DNA of 22,195 bases from positions 1 to 22,195 of the forward strand of contig JAUUYJ010000006.1 in NCBI GenBank assembly GCA_030588275.1, read 5' to 3'. Shown here piece after piece: positions 1 to 8,100 of the stretch; positions within the stretch are counted from its first letter, which is position 1; every line of letters starts with the position of its first letter. The position numbers were made by a program, and so were the translations under genes. This DNA is from Candidatus Zixiibacteriota bacterium (GTDB lineage: Bacteria; Zixibacteria; MSB-5A5; GN15; JAAZOE01). The notes below the pieces were generated by a model, which was given only the letters and a program-made list of their open reading frames with translations, made no database searches and was not told the DNA's origin.

Positions 1-388
1 GCGTGATCAAACCCAACACCGCGCCGGTGGGGTCCTGGATGACGACAAATCGACCAACCTGCGGAATATCCATCGGGCCGTTTAATATCTGACCACCCAG
101 CTCCTTAGTCTTGGCAACCAGTGCATCAACATCATCGACCGCAACATACGCCAGCCAGTGAGCCGGGACTTCGTTCGGGACTTCCGCCGGCATCGCCATC
201 ATGCCGCCTGACTCTTTGTCGCCGGATTTCATCAGGGTGTAATCCATCCCCGGCATGCCGCTTGATTCTGGTTTCCAGCCGAGCAGTTCGGAGTAGAACT
301 TGCCCGCTCCGTCGGTGTCGCGGGTCATCAGTTCGTTCCAACAGAATGTTCCGTGGGCCGGTTTTTGTGCTGTTTTTTCGTCAGACAT
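1..388 (-). CDS. VOC (glyoxalase/bleomycin-resistance fold) protein, 3' end cut by window edge
   Basis: Reading the minus strand from the ATG at 388 gives 129 codons open to the window edge. The start context contains AAAGGAA about 6 nt upstream. The protein begins MSDEKTAQKPAHGTFCWNEL, then has 'MTRDTDGAGKFYSELLGW', 'MDYTLMKSGD' and ends 'RFVVIQDPTGAVLGLIT'. This order (beta strand with WxE, helix with FYxxLxGW, paired strands, final DPxGAxxGL strand) is the classic VOC two-betaalphabetabetabeta-unit domain. Single-domain members are about 125-135 residues, so perhaps only a few residues are missing; a two-domain member would continue further. VOC proteins include glyoxalases, dioxygenases and resistance proteins, and the substrate cannot be read from the sequence. 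It is divergent from iscU, with a TATAAT-like element (minus strand) at 429-434. Confidence 0.85.
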   Translation of the reverse strand, partial: MSDEKTAQKPAHGTFCWNELMTRDTDGAGKFYSELLGWKPESSGMPGMDYTLMKSGDKESGGMMAMPAEVPNEVPAHWLAYVAVDDVDALVAKTKELGGQILNGPMDIPQVGRFVVIQDPTGAVLGLIT

Positions 389-523
389 TTTTGATTCCTT
401 TCGATAGGTTGTTTTTAGAAGGCAAATAATTATACGAAACGAGAGGCGAATTAGTATCACATTTTGCTTTAAAAATATCCGTCGGGTCACACCCACTTAT
501 GGGCTATGAAATGTTAAAAGTGG

Positions 524-551
524 TTGAATTTGATCCGAAATTGATTATATT
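524..551 (+). promoter_or_regulatory. Candidate sigma70-type promoter for iscU-mutM
   Basis: TTGAAT at 524-529 and TATATT at 546-551 are separated by 16 nt. The start point would be near 558, giving a leader of about 32 nt before the iscU ATG. This is a motif match only. The remainder of the 389-589 gap shows nothing else I can name. Confidence 0.5.
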
Positions 552-589
552 TTCTGCGTATAAGAAAAGTATCATAAAGCGGAGAAAGT

Positions 590-955
590 ATGTACAACGA
601 GATAATAATGGACCATTTTGAGAACCCGCGCAATGTTGGCGATATGACCGATGCCGATGGTGTCGGCACGGTCGGCAACCCGAAATGCGGCGATGTAATG
701 ACCCTTTATATAAAAATAGAAGATAACCGGATTTCCGATATAAAGTTCAAAACTTTTGGGTGTGGCGCGGCTATCGCCTCCAGCTCGTTTACAACCGAAC
801 TGGTTAAGGGGAAAACAATTGAGGAAGTTTTGAAATTCACCCGTACCGATATCGCCGACGGGTTGGGAGGTCTTCCTCCGGTTAAGGTTCATTGCTCCGT
901 TTTAGCACTTGATGCTTTGCGGGTCGCGATTGAGGATTATCAGAAGAAGCAGTAA
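590..955 (+). CDS. iscU: IscU/NifU-N type iron-sulfur cluster scaffold protein
   Basis: This 121-residue protein is the size of a stand-alone IscU. It assembles [2Fe-2S]/[4Fe-4S] clusters from sulfur supplied by a cysteine desulfurase and passes them to apo-proteins in the cytosol. All ligand positions are visible: C33 and D35 in 'NPKCGD', C58 in 'TFGCGAAIASSS', and H101-C102 in 'KVHCS'. The sequence LPPVK at 95-99 matches the motif that HscA chaperones recognise in IscU. There is no insertion between the first and second Cys, which argues against SufU. GGAG lies 5 nt before the ATG. The stop is only 5 nt from mutM, so the two are probably cotranscribed. No desulfurase, HscA/HscB or ferredoxin gene is next to it, unlike the isc operon. 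Function is well supported; the exact pathway name (Isc versus Nif-like) is inferred. Confidence 0.93.
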   Translation: MYNEIIMDHFENPRNVGDMTDADGVGTVGNPKCGDVMTLYIKIEDNRISDIKFKTFGCGAAIASSSFTTELVKGKTIEEVLKFTRTDIADGLGGLPPVKVHCSVLALDALRVAIEDYQKKQ

Positions 956-960
956 AGTCG

Positions 961-1785
961 ATGCCGGAGCTTCCTGAAGTTCAGACCGTCGTTGATGGGC
1001 TCGTTGCTACTGTTTTTGGCAAGACGATTACGTCGGTACAGATCAAAAACAGTGCCCGGATTTATCCTTCTCAATATAGATTTAGGAAACTGCTGATTGG
1101 GGCGAGATTTGTTTCGTTTCGCAGGCGCGGCAAAAACATATTGATTGATCTTTCCAATGGTCACACCCTTTGGGTTCATCTGAAGATGACCGGCCATTTT
1201 TATTATCTTCCTGAAAAAGACTTAACCGGTAAGCATGATCATGTTGTGCTTGGCTTGGAAAATGATTCTTACAATTTGCGATTTAACGATTATCGACGCT
1301 TTGGGTATTTGAAAATCTATCCGACCTCCGAAATCTTTTCCCAAAAAGGGTTGGCTCAGCTGGGTCCGGAACCTCTGGAGATGTCGGCGAACGAATTTGC
1401 GCAGATTTATAAAACGCGTCGTCGAATGATTAAGCCAGCTTTGTTGGATCAGAGTATGATTGTCGGAGTCGGAAATATTTATGCGGATGAGTCGCTCTGG
1501 ATGGCTCGCCTTCACCCGGAACGGATGACCGACTCGATATCCAACGCAAAACTGGCCGAGCTTCATGGTCATATTCAGACGATTTTGAATAAAGCTATTT
1601 CGAATATGGGGACATCGGTTGATAGCTTTGCCGGAGTGAATGCCAAGCCGGGTGGCTATCAGAAGTATCTGGTCGCTTATGGGCGTGAAGGGGAACCGTG
1701 CCAAAGATGCGACAAGCCGATTCGGCGAATGAAAATAGGGAGTCGCTCGGCCCATTTTTGTTCCTTTTGTCAACGGGCCCGCTAA
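961..1785 (+). CDS. mutM: Formamidopyrimidine-DNA glycosylase (Fpg/MutM)
   Basis: A bifunctional base-excision-repair enzyme that removes 8-oxoguanine and formamidopyrimidines and nicks the abasic site. The 274 residues match the usual length. The N-terminus after Met removal is PELPEV, with the catalytic Pro2 and Glu3. The conserved Lys is K58 in 'RRGKNILI', the intercalation loop is 'HLKMTG' (73-78), and the helix-two-turn-helix carries 'GVGNIYADESLW'. The C-terminal zinc finger is intact: CQRC, 16 residues, CSFC, with the catalytic Arg region 'IGSRSAHF'. The start is ATG directly after iscU, in a probable two-gene operon. Fpg binds zinc rather than Fe-S, so the pairing with iscU may simply reflect shared oxidative-stress use (inference). 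Confidence 0.97.
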   Translation: MPELPEVQTVVDGLVATVFGKTITSVQIKNSARIYPSQYRFRKLLIGARFVSFRRRGKNILIDLSNGHTLWVHLKMTGHFYYLPEKDLTGKHDHVVLGLENDSYNLRFNDYRRFGYLKIYPTSEIFSQKGLAQLGPEPLEMSANEFAQIYKTRRRMIKPALLDQSMIVGVGNIYADESLWMARLHPERMTDSISNAKLAELHGHIQTILNKAISNMGTSVDSFAGVNAKPGGYQKYLVAYGREGEPCQRCDKPIRRMKIGSRSAHFCSFCQRAR

Positions 1786-1807
1786 TTTGGGATAATTCAA
1801 TCGGGCC
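1776..1807 (+). other. Inverted repeat overlapping the mutM stop codon
   Basis: GGCCCG at 1776-1781 can pair with CGGGCC at 1802-1807. Inside the 20-nt loop, AATT pairs with a second AATT. The mutM stop (1783-1785) lies inside the structure. No T-run follows, so it is not a textbook intrinsic terminator. It could be a weak terminator or an mRNA 3'-end stabiliser. Confidence 0.4.
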
Positions 1808-1811
1808 GGTA

Positions 1812-1839
1812 TTGACTATCGGTCGTAATCTGTTAAATT
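1812..1839 (+). promoter_or_regulatory. Candidate promoter for the acyl-CoA gene pair
   Basis: TTGACT at 1812-1817 and TAAATT at 1834-1839 are 16 nt apart, about 40 nt upstream of the dehydrogenase ATG and just past the mutM hairpin. This would let the two acyl-CoA genes be expressed separately from mutM. The match is moderate. Confidence 0.35.
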
Positions 1840-1879
1840 GGTTTTTTCAAACAACAAACCACGAAGAGCGGAGAATTTT

Positions 1880-2740
1880 ATGATAAAGAAATTGGGAATA
1901 GTCGGATGCGGCCAGATGGGATCTGGTATTGCTCAGGTTGCCGCACAAGCCGGAATCAAAGTCGTGGCGATGGAGGTTTCAGACGAGCTGTGGCAAAAAG
2001 GGTTCGCTCGGATTGAGAAAAATCTGAACCGGGCTATCGAAAAGGGTAAAGCGGACGAAGCATTCAAGGAAAAAACGATGGGGAACCTGACCGGGACATC
2101 CAAGATGACCGATCTGGCCGATTGCGATCTGGTTATGGAAGCAATCGTCGAAAATATGGCGGTAAAAAAAGAGCTGTTTGCCGAACTGGATAAGATTTGT
2201 GGACCGGATACTATTCTGGCGACCAATACATCTTCCCTTTCGGTTGGCGATATGGCGGCGGCAACGAACCGTCGTGACAAAGTTTGTGGTCTGCATTTTT
2301 TCAACCCGGTTCATATGATGAAGCTATGCGAATTGGTTCGCACGATTGATACTTCGGATAAAACGATTGAAGCCGGACGAGCCTTTGCCGAAGCGTGTGG
2401 CAAGACCGTTATTGATGCGCAGGATCGTCCCGGATTTATTGTCAATGCCCTTTTGGTCCCTTACCTGTTAGATGCTATCCGGCTTTTGGAAAGTGGTGCC
2501 GCATCACGGGATGATATCGACAATGGAATGATGTTTGGTTGTGGTCACCCGATGGGTCCGCTAACCTTGAACGATTTTATCGGTTTGGATACGATGCTGT
2601 CGATTGCCGATATTATGTTTGAGGAATATAAAGACAAGCATTATGCCGCTCCCCCGCTTCTTCGTCGGATGGTTAACTCCGGGTATCTGGGGAAAAAATC
2701 GGGTCGCGGTTTTTATGATTACTCAAAAAAACCCCGATAG
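1880..2740 (+). CDS. hbd: 3-hydroxybutyryl-CoA (3-hydroxyacyl-CoA) dehydrogenase
   Basis: It oxidises (S)-3-hydroxyacyl-CoA to 3-ketoacyl-CoA with NAD(P), or runs in reverse in butyrate-type synthesis. The 286 residues match the stand-alone family (about 280-290). The Rossmann motif GCGQMG is at 9-14. The substrate Ser/Asn region is 'ATNTSSLSVG', the catalytic His is H139 with 'HFFNPVHMMKLCE' placing its partner Glu at 151, and the C-terminal dimer helices include 'GHPMGPLTLNDFIGLDT' and 'GRGFYDY'. I chose the ATG at 1880 because GGAG sits 6 nt upstream; an in-frame ATG at 1838 has no ribosome site and would add 14 non-conserved residues. It is followed after 33 nt by an enoyl-CoA hydratase, the adjacent step of the pathway. 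No thiolase or acyl-CoA dehydrogenase is present in the window. Confidence 0.95.
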   Translation: MIKKLGIVGCGQMGSGIAQVAAQAGIKVVAMEVSDELWQKGFARIEKNLNRAIEKGKADEAFKEKTMGNLTGTSKMTDLADCDLVMEAIVENMAVKKELFAELDKICGPDTILATNTSSLSVGDMAAATNRRDKVCGLHFFNPVHMMKLCELVRTIDTSDKTIEAGRAFAEACGKTVIDAQDRPGFIVNALLVPYLLDAIRLLESGAASRDDIDNGMMFGCGHPMGPLTLNDFIGLDTMLSIADIMFEEYKDKHYAAPPLLRRMVNSGYLGKKSGRGFYDYSKKPR

Positions 2741-2749
2741 ACGGGGTTT
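2729..2749 (-). terminator. Hairpin over the hbd stop codon; U-tract only on the minus strand
   Basis: AAACCCCG (2729-2736) and CGGGGTTT (2742-2749) form an 8-bp stem with a 5-nt loop that contains part of the hbd stop codon. Read on the minus strand, the stem is followed by an uninterrupted T-run (plus-strand A-run 2725-2731), as in an intrinsic terminator. On the plus strand the downstream sequence is A-rich, so termination of hbd transcripts should be weak. It may block antisense transcription or act as an mRNA-processing hairpin between hbd and the hydratase. Confidence 0.5.
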
Positions 2750-2773
2750 CAAAATAAATTGATGGAGTTGAAT

Positions 2774-3556
2774 ATGGATTTTAAATTTCTTGAGATAAAG
2801 ATTGAAGATGCTGTTGCGGTCGTAACGATCAATCGCCAGGAAGCACTTAACGCGATCAACGGCGTTGTGATTGGTGAGTTGCATGCTTTTTTTACCAAAA
2901 ACTGGATGACGCGCGATTTTCGGTGCGTCGTTTTGACCGGTGCTGGCAAAGCGTTTGTGGCTGGTGCGGATGTCAAAGAGCTTTCGCAGGCGGATGTTCC
3001 GGGTGCGGCTCGGATTGCCGAGATCGGCCAGTATTTGATGCACACCATCGAACATTTTCCGGTTCCGGTTATTGCCGCGATTAACGGATTTGCTCTTGGT
3101 GGCGGTTGCGAATTGGCGATGGCTTGCGACTTTAGATTGGCATCGGCCAAGGCGAGACTGGGACAGCCGGAAATCAATCTGGGGATAATCCCCGGTTATG
3201 GTGGAACGCAGAGATTAGCACGTTTGGTTGGTCGGGGTATGGCCAAGAAGATGATTTTTACCGGCGACCTTTTGACGGCTGATGAAGCACTCAAGGTTGG
3301 GTTGGTTGATGAGGTTCATCCTCCCGAAGAGCTTATGGAAAAGGCATTGGCGATGGCCAAAAATATCGCATCCAAATCTGGTCCGTCGATTGTTGCGGCC
3401 AAAGAGGCGATGTATCGCGGATTGGATGTTGATTTGAGTAATGGTTGTGCGATTGAAAAAAATCTGTTTGCCAACCTGTATGGTGGGCCGGATGCGACTG
3501 AAGGGTTGAAGGCGTTTTTGGAAAAGCGCAAACCGGAATTCAAGCACGGCAATTAA
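2774..3556 (+). CDS. Enoyl-CoA hydratase / crotonase-family protein
   Basis: It hydrates trans-2-enoyl-CoA to 3-hydroxyacyl-CoA, the step next to the upstream dehydrogenase. The protein is 260 residues, typical for crotonases. The oxyanion-hole strands are 'FVAGADVKEL' and 'GFALGGGCELAMACD'. The two catalytic glutamates are both present at E113 and E133 ('GQPEINLGIIPGYGGTQRL'), spaced 20 apart as in rat mitochondrial hydratase (E144/E164), which supports a true hydratase rather than an isomerase or hydrolase. The start at 2774 has GGAG 6 nt upstream; TTG 2759 and ATG 2762 are in frame but lack a ribosome site. It probably forms an operon with hbd. Chain length preference cannot be read. Confidence 0.94.
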   Translation: MDFKFLEIKIEDAVAVVTINRQEALNAINGVVIGELHAFFTKNWMTRDFRCVVLTGAGKAFVAGADVKELSQADVPGAARIAEIGQYLMHTIEHFPVPVIAAINGFALGGGCELAMACDFRLASAKARLGQPEINLGIIPGYGGTQRLARLVGRGMAKKMIFTGDLLTADEALKVGLVDEVHPPEELMEKALAMAKNIASKSGPSIVAAKEAMYRGLDVDLSNGCAIEKNLFANLYGGPDATEGLKAFLEKRKPEFKHGN

Positions 3557-3571
3557 CAGGCATCGCCTGTT
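3555..3571 (+). other. Perfect short hairpin overlapping the hydratase stop codon
   Basis: AACAGGC and GCCTGTT form a perfect 7-bp stem with a 3-nt loop (ATC), using the last two bases of the TAA stop. No T-run follows immediately; the real terminator begins about 18 nt downstream. It could stabilise the mRNA 3' end or slow RNA polymerase. Confidence 0.5.
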
Positions 3572-3586
3572 GCATTATGAAATAAT

Positions 3587-3625
3587 AAAAGCCTCTACTG
3601 TTATGAAAACGGTATAGGCTTTTTT
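3587..3625. terminator. Bidirectional intrinsic terminator, copy 1 of a duplicated 36-bp element
   Basis: AAGCCTCTACTG (3589-3600), a 9-nt loop and CGGTATAGGCTT (3610-3621) form a 12-position stem with one mismatch and one G-T pair, followed by T at 3620-3625. A-rich sequence on the other side gives a partial U-tract on the minus strand. It lies between the convergent hydratase (+) and beta-barrel (-) genes and can serve both. Positions 3587-3622 match 4431-4466 at 35 of 36 bases. Confidence 0.88.
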
Positions 3626-3638
3626 GTGTGTAAGCTGT

Positions 3639-4301
3639 TTAGAAATATGCGGAGAGTCCGAAACGAACATATGATGAGGCAAATTGAAGCGCATCTGAAG
3701 AATATTCTGTTCCGTCTACAGAGCCATTATCGTAGCGAGTCTCCTGTGTGGTCTTGCGATATCTGTAAAGAAGACTACTACTGTATTCGGCCATCAGGCT
3801 TATATTTTTTGTGGCAAACCATTCTGCTCCAACAAGTACCCTACCGCCGACTCTCCATGCCTTATCAGTTTTAGTGCGAATATCCATGGAAGAATAAGCA
3901 TAGGACTGTCTTTTACTGTTTTCAAATACCAAAGTTGGACCCAGTCCATAGTATATATTGACTTCAGCTTCACGATTTGGATAAAATATTTTTTGCAAAT
4001 CCAATCCTATTTTTTGGGAATTATCATCCCCGTTATCATCAACGATCAGCGAATCTTCAGTCCAACGTGAATGGCCGATGCCCCCGAAATCGAGATAAAG
4101 ACTCATACCGAATCGCCATGCTGAGCCGTCTGAATTGTGCTTCTTAATTGATATTGCCGATCCTTGAAATGAACCGAGTGTGAAGTTACTATTGACCCCA
4201 AACTGGAGTGCTTTTTTGCCTTTTTCAAGCGAGTTCTCGCGTGCATGAAGAGTGCAGGTCGTTAGCGCCAGAATCATCAGGAATAAGAATAATTTTTTCA
4301 T
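3639..4301 (-). CDS. Putative outer-membrane beta-barrel protein
   Basis: The 220 residues begin with a signal peptide (MKKLFLFLMILALTTC... with likely cleavage after LHA). The remainder alternates polar and aromatic or hydrophobic residues in strand-like segments ('AWRFGMSLYLDFGG', 'AEVNIYYGLGPTLVFE', 'WRVGGRVLVGAEWF', 'ISLMAEYSSSLLYRYR'). It ends 'SYVRFGLSAYF', a C-terminal Phe with alternating hydrophobics, as expected for insertion by the BAM complex. The acidic 'DDNGDDNSQ' segment looks like an extracellular loop. GAGGG precedes the ATG. The gene is flanked by two nearly identical terminator hairpins. The cysteine in the signal peptide is not in a good lipobox. I do not recognise a specific family; porin, adhesin or simple barrel are all possible. 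Confidence 0.8.
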   Translation of the reverse strand: MKKLFLFLMILALTTCTLHARENSLEKGKKALQFGVNSNFTLGSFQGSAISIKKHNSDGSAWRFGMSLYLDFGGIGHSRWTEDSLIVDDNGDDNSQKIGLDLQKIFYPNREAEVNIYYGLGPTLVFENSKRQSYAYSSMDIRTKTDKAWRVGGRVLVGAEWFATKNISLMAEYSSSLLYRYRKTTQETRYDNGSVDGTEYSSDALQFASSYVRFGLSAYF

Positions 4302-4430
4302 TTTACCCTCACTAAGTTACTCATTGTTGAAATAATTCCACGTTGAGACTGATTCCCGTTGGTATATTTATTATACTTGGCTTTATAATAATAATTGCAG
4401 ATCAAATACGCAAGTCGATCTCTATACAAA

Positions 4431-4466
4431 AAAAGCCTCTACTGTTATGAAAACGGTAGAGGCTTT
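4431..4466 (-). terminator. Intrinsic terminator, copy 2 of the duplicated 36-bp element
   Basis: AAGCCTCTACTG (4433-4444), loop TTATGAAAA and CGGTAGAGGCTT (4454-4465) form a 12-bp stem with one G-T pair. On the minus strand it is followed by seven T (plus-strand A 4428-4434), so it ends the 4503-4994 transcript. The stem and loop are identical to copy 1 at 3587-3622 except one base, which here restores perfect pairing. It lies upstream of the 3639-4301 gene, which must therefore have its own promoter; TATAAT on the minus strand at 4370-4375 is a possible -10. Confidence 0.88.
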
Positions 4467-4502
4467 CTTATTTTATTGCTACAAAGAATTTTTACAGAAC
4501 TG

Positions 4503-4994
4503 TTAGAACGACCAGTTGATGATCGGGAATACCGGGAAAGCTCCACCCTGCTTGATGATATTTACAAGCCCAATCTGCAAGCCATACATCGTCTCGGCAT
4601 AATTGACAATGCCAAACTGTAAGCCGCTGGCATGCTTGGCCGAGTTGAACCAACCGGATTGGAACCCCTCAAAACGACCCTTGACTATATTAACACCATT
4701 ATTCTGCCATCCGAGGAAGTCGGCGTCAACTATTCCGACAAAACCCCATTGGAGTCCTTTTGATAAACCGCCTGTATTGTGATTTACGAAACCGATATCC
4801 AGTCCTTTGACGGTGACGTTTTTGCCATAGATGAAATTAATTCTAAGGCCAGTAATTGAAGTCGTTTCAGGGAATATCTGGAGCGGGTTGAACAGGGAAA
4901 TCTGGATCGGCTTGTCCTGCGCTACTACCGGTAGGGAAAAAACGAGAACTGACAATACGATAAGGCACAGCGGTAATCTAAATCTTCTGAACAT
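4503..4994 (-). CDS. Secreted protein with GLQxGxVN-type short repeats
   Basis: The 163 residues start with a clear signal peptide (FRRFRLPLCLIVLSVLVFSL, cleavage likely after VVAQ). The mature part carries about six imperfect copies of a short glycine-hydrophobic motif: GLDIGFVN, GLQWGFVGI, GWQNNGVNI, GFQSGWFN, GLQFGIVNY and GLQIGLVNI, spaced roughly 15-25 residues. It ends in NWSF, with a terminal Phe. This resembles surface-repeat proteins seen in spirochaetes and Bacteroidota (LA_2272-like, from memory), but I cannot confirm family membership. Probable outer-membrane or surface location. AAGGAG lies 8 nt before the ATG. It is downstream of mfd on the same strand, with 118 nt between. Confidence 0.8.
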   Translation of the reverse strand: MFRRFRLPLCLIVLSVLVFSLPVVAQDKPIQISLFNPLQIFPETTSITGLRINFIYGKNVTVKGLDIGFVNHNTGGLSKGLQWGFVGIVDADFLGWQNNGVNIVKGRFEGFQSGWFNSAKHASGLQFGIVNYAETMYGLQIGLVNIIKQGGAFPVFPIINWSF

Positions 4995-5040
4995 GACATC
5001 TCCTTGTTTACATTAAATAACTGTATGCTCTATGCTTATT

Positions 5041-5069
5041 ATATTAGTCTATCTTTTGAGATGATGCAA
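5041..5069 (-). promoter_or_regulatory. Weak candidate promoter for the repeat protein gene
   Basis: On the minus strand TTGCAT (5069-5064) and TAATAT (5046-5041) are 17 nt apart; an overlapping TATAAT (5043-5038) has a 20-nt spacer. It lies in the gap between mfd and the repeat-protein start. No terminator is visible after mfd, so readthrough from mfd is also possible. Confidence 0.3.
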
Positions 5070-5112
5070 TTTTAATAAAATGGTGACTGACTGGAAAATT
5101 AAATATTCCCGG

Positions 5113-8100
5113 TCAGACCTTTACTTTTCTGGGTATCAGCCCGGTCGCTATCTGATCGAGGGCAGTATACATATACTTGAAGCGATCAGCCGACTTGATC
5201 GAAGAGAGGTCGACGACGAATTTTAGTCCACGAAGCATCGAAAATTCTATCGGTTGTTCAATCGCCCGCCTGATTGCCTCAACCTGCGACCGACCAAACT
5301 GGATACTGTCCGGGTATTCGACCGAAATGCGCAAATTATTGACCTTAACTTTTTCGGCCCCGGTTAAGGCGGCTGTCAACCTCAGCGCGGCCGCTTCAAA
5401 GAAGGTTACCGCGTTTTCCGGCATGCGACCGAAGCGGTCAGCCACCTCTTCTCTGATTTTTTGAATCTCATCAAGCGTACGGCTATCGGCGACACGTCGA
5501 TAGATATCAACCTTTTGCTGTTTATTGTTTACATAATCGTCCGGCAAGTGCAGATCAAAAGAGCCTTCCAACTTGGTATCTGGTATCCTCTCCAGCTTTT
5601 CCCCTTTTAGTTCGGCGACTGCTTCTTCTAAAAGTTTGGTGTACAGGTCAAAACCGATCTCTTCGATGAAGCCAGACTGTTTGGCGCCGAGGATATTTCC
5701 GGCGCCACGAATTTCCAGATCGCGCATCGCCAGAGCGAAGCCGGAGCCGAGGTCGGAGTGGGCCTCAATGGCCCGAAGCCTTTTTCTGGAATCGCTGGTC
5801 AAAAGACGATAGGGTGGTGTCATCAGGTAGGCGTACGCATGGACGGCAGAACGACCGACTCGTCCCCGTAGTTGGTATAGCTGGGCCAGGCCGAAGTGGT
5901 CGGCCCGGTTGATGATTATCGTATTGACCGAGGGGATATCAAGCCCCGATTCAATGATGGTGGTGCATAATAGAACCTGATAGCGCCCCGCCAGAAATGC
6001 CATCATGACCCCTTCCAGTTCCTTTTCGTGGAGCTGTCCATGAGCGATCCCGATTTCGACCTGGGGGAGGAGTTTTTTTAGATAGCGATACATCGCTTCA
6101 ATCGAATGGACCCGGTTATGAACAAAAAAGACCTGTCCATCCCGGTCGATCTCGCGCAGGATTGCTTCGGCAATTGTTTGTGGGTTGAACTCGGTTATTT
6201 CAGTATTGATCGGCAAACGGTCGCGCGGTGATGTGTTAATCAATGACATATCGCGCGCCCCCATCATGGAAAGTTGCAGGGTGCGGGGGATCGGTGTCGC
6301 GGTGAGGGTGATGGTATCGACATTTCTTTTCAGTTGGCGCAGTTTTTCTTTGTGAGCCACACCAAAGCGCTGTTCTTCATCGACAACTAACAGACCCAGA
6401 TCATAAAACGAAATATCTTTGGAGAAGATGCGATGGGTACCGATGATGACATCGACACGACCGGCCGCCAACTCCTCAACTATTTTTTTCTGCTCGGCTT
6501 TGGTTCTGAACCGGGAGAGCATCGCCACTTTCATCGGATATTCTCGGAGGCGGGCTGAGAAGGTGCTGAAATGTTGCTGAGCCAAAATTGTCGTCGGGAC
6601 CAGGATGGCAACTTGCTTACCGTTTTCGACCGCTTTGAATGTGGCCCGAATCGCCACTTCGGTTTTGCCATAACCAACGTCGCCACAAATCAAACGGTCG
6701 GCTGGACTATCCCCCTCCATATCATTTTTGACGGCGATTATCGCCTTGAGTTGATCGGGCGTTTCCTCGTAAGGGAAAGAGGCTTCCATCTGCCTTTGCC
6801 AGACGGTGTCGGGCGGGAATTTGTGCCCCTCTGCGATTTTCCTCTGGGCATAAAGCTTTATCAATTCCGCCGCCATATCGGCCAGCGCCTTTTTGGTCCG
6901 TTTTTTGATCTTATCCCAGGTCGGTCCGCCTAATGCGGTCAGTTTGGGTGTGGCATCTTTTCCGGCATACTTGGAAACGCGGTTAAATTCCTCAATCGGG
7001 ACAAAAAGTTTATCGCCGTTTTTGTAATGAAGCAGGAGGCAGTCGCGGTTACGGCCATCGATTGACAACGTTTCCAGCTTTACAAAACGGGCCAAACCAA
7101 AATCGGCATGGACGACAATGTCCCCCGGATTGAGGTTGGAGTAGGAGGCTAAGGCGACCCCCTCTTTGTACCGTCGCCGTTTGATGCGTCGGAACTGGCG
7201 TGAGAAAATTTGGTGGTCGGTCAGAAGGGCCAGCTTCATTGAATCGGAGATGAATCCGGCATGGAGGTGAAAAACTTCAACCGGGATTTCGATCTCTTTT
7301 TCCGCCAGGATTTCCTGCAAGCGATCAGCCTGTCCCCGGTTGTCGCAGGTTATCACCGTTCTGAAGTTTTTACTTTTGAATTTATTGACCAGGTCGGCCA
7401 GGTAATCGAAGCGGTTGCCAATTGCCGGATGTTCGACACATCCAAAATCAAACCGTTCGTTCTGCCTGGAACGGAACGGATGTATATCAATATTTACATA
7501 TGATCCGATCCGATTGATCTGATCGACCGGAGCAAAATAATATTTGTCGATTGTTGGGGGTGCCTCAAACTTCTCACATGCTTTGTCGTAATGATCCTGT
7601 CCAAGGTTATAAAACTCTTTCATCTCTTCCAAAAGTGACTGCCCACCGTTGAGAACAAACAGATCGTCTTCACCCAGATAGTCGAGAATTGAGGCGGTTG
7701 GCAAACCGAAGGCGACCGCCAACCATTCCAGTCCGGGGAGGTCCGGTTCGCAGATAAAGCGGGCCCGGACCAGATCGGCATCCTTTTCGGTCATTTTTTT
7801 TAGATGGTCTTCAATCGTTTCGGAACGGATCGGAATTTCCCGCCGGGGGAGGATCGTTACTTCTTCTAATTTTTTTATGGTGCGCTGGTCGCGAACGCCA
7901 AAATACCGAAGAGAATCTACTTCATCCCCAAAGAATTCGGCCCGCACCGGCAGTTCATGTGACGGTGAGAAAAAATCTATCAGCCCGCCTCGCACGGCGA
8001 AATCTCCCACCTCCTCGACCGTTGGGACCCGATTGAACCCCAGCCCAACCAGTTGATCGGCCAAGTCGTCCGGCTCCAACATATGGCCGACACGAAGCAT

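Noticed and set aside
1222..1800. Open frame of 192 codons on the minus strand
   Set aside because: Antisense to mutM, which has all family motifs. The translation is rich in Ile/Arg/Asn without recognisable features.
1838..1879. Upstream in-frame ATG that would lengthen hbd by 14 residues
   Set aside because: No ribosome site precedes it and it overlaps the candidate -10 region; the ATG at 1880 has GGAG at the right distance and starts directly at the Rossmann strand.
3639..4301. Lipoprotein reading of the signal peptide because of its Cys
   Set aside because: The residues before the Cys (L-T-T) do not fit a lipobox, and an AxA-like site follows (LHA); the C-terminal strand ending in Phe fits a barrel.
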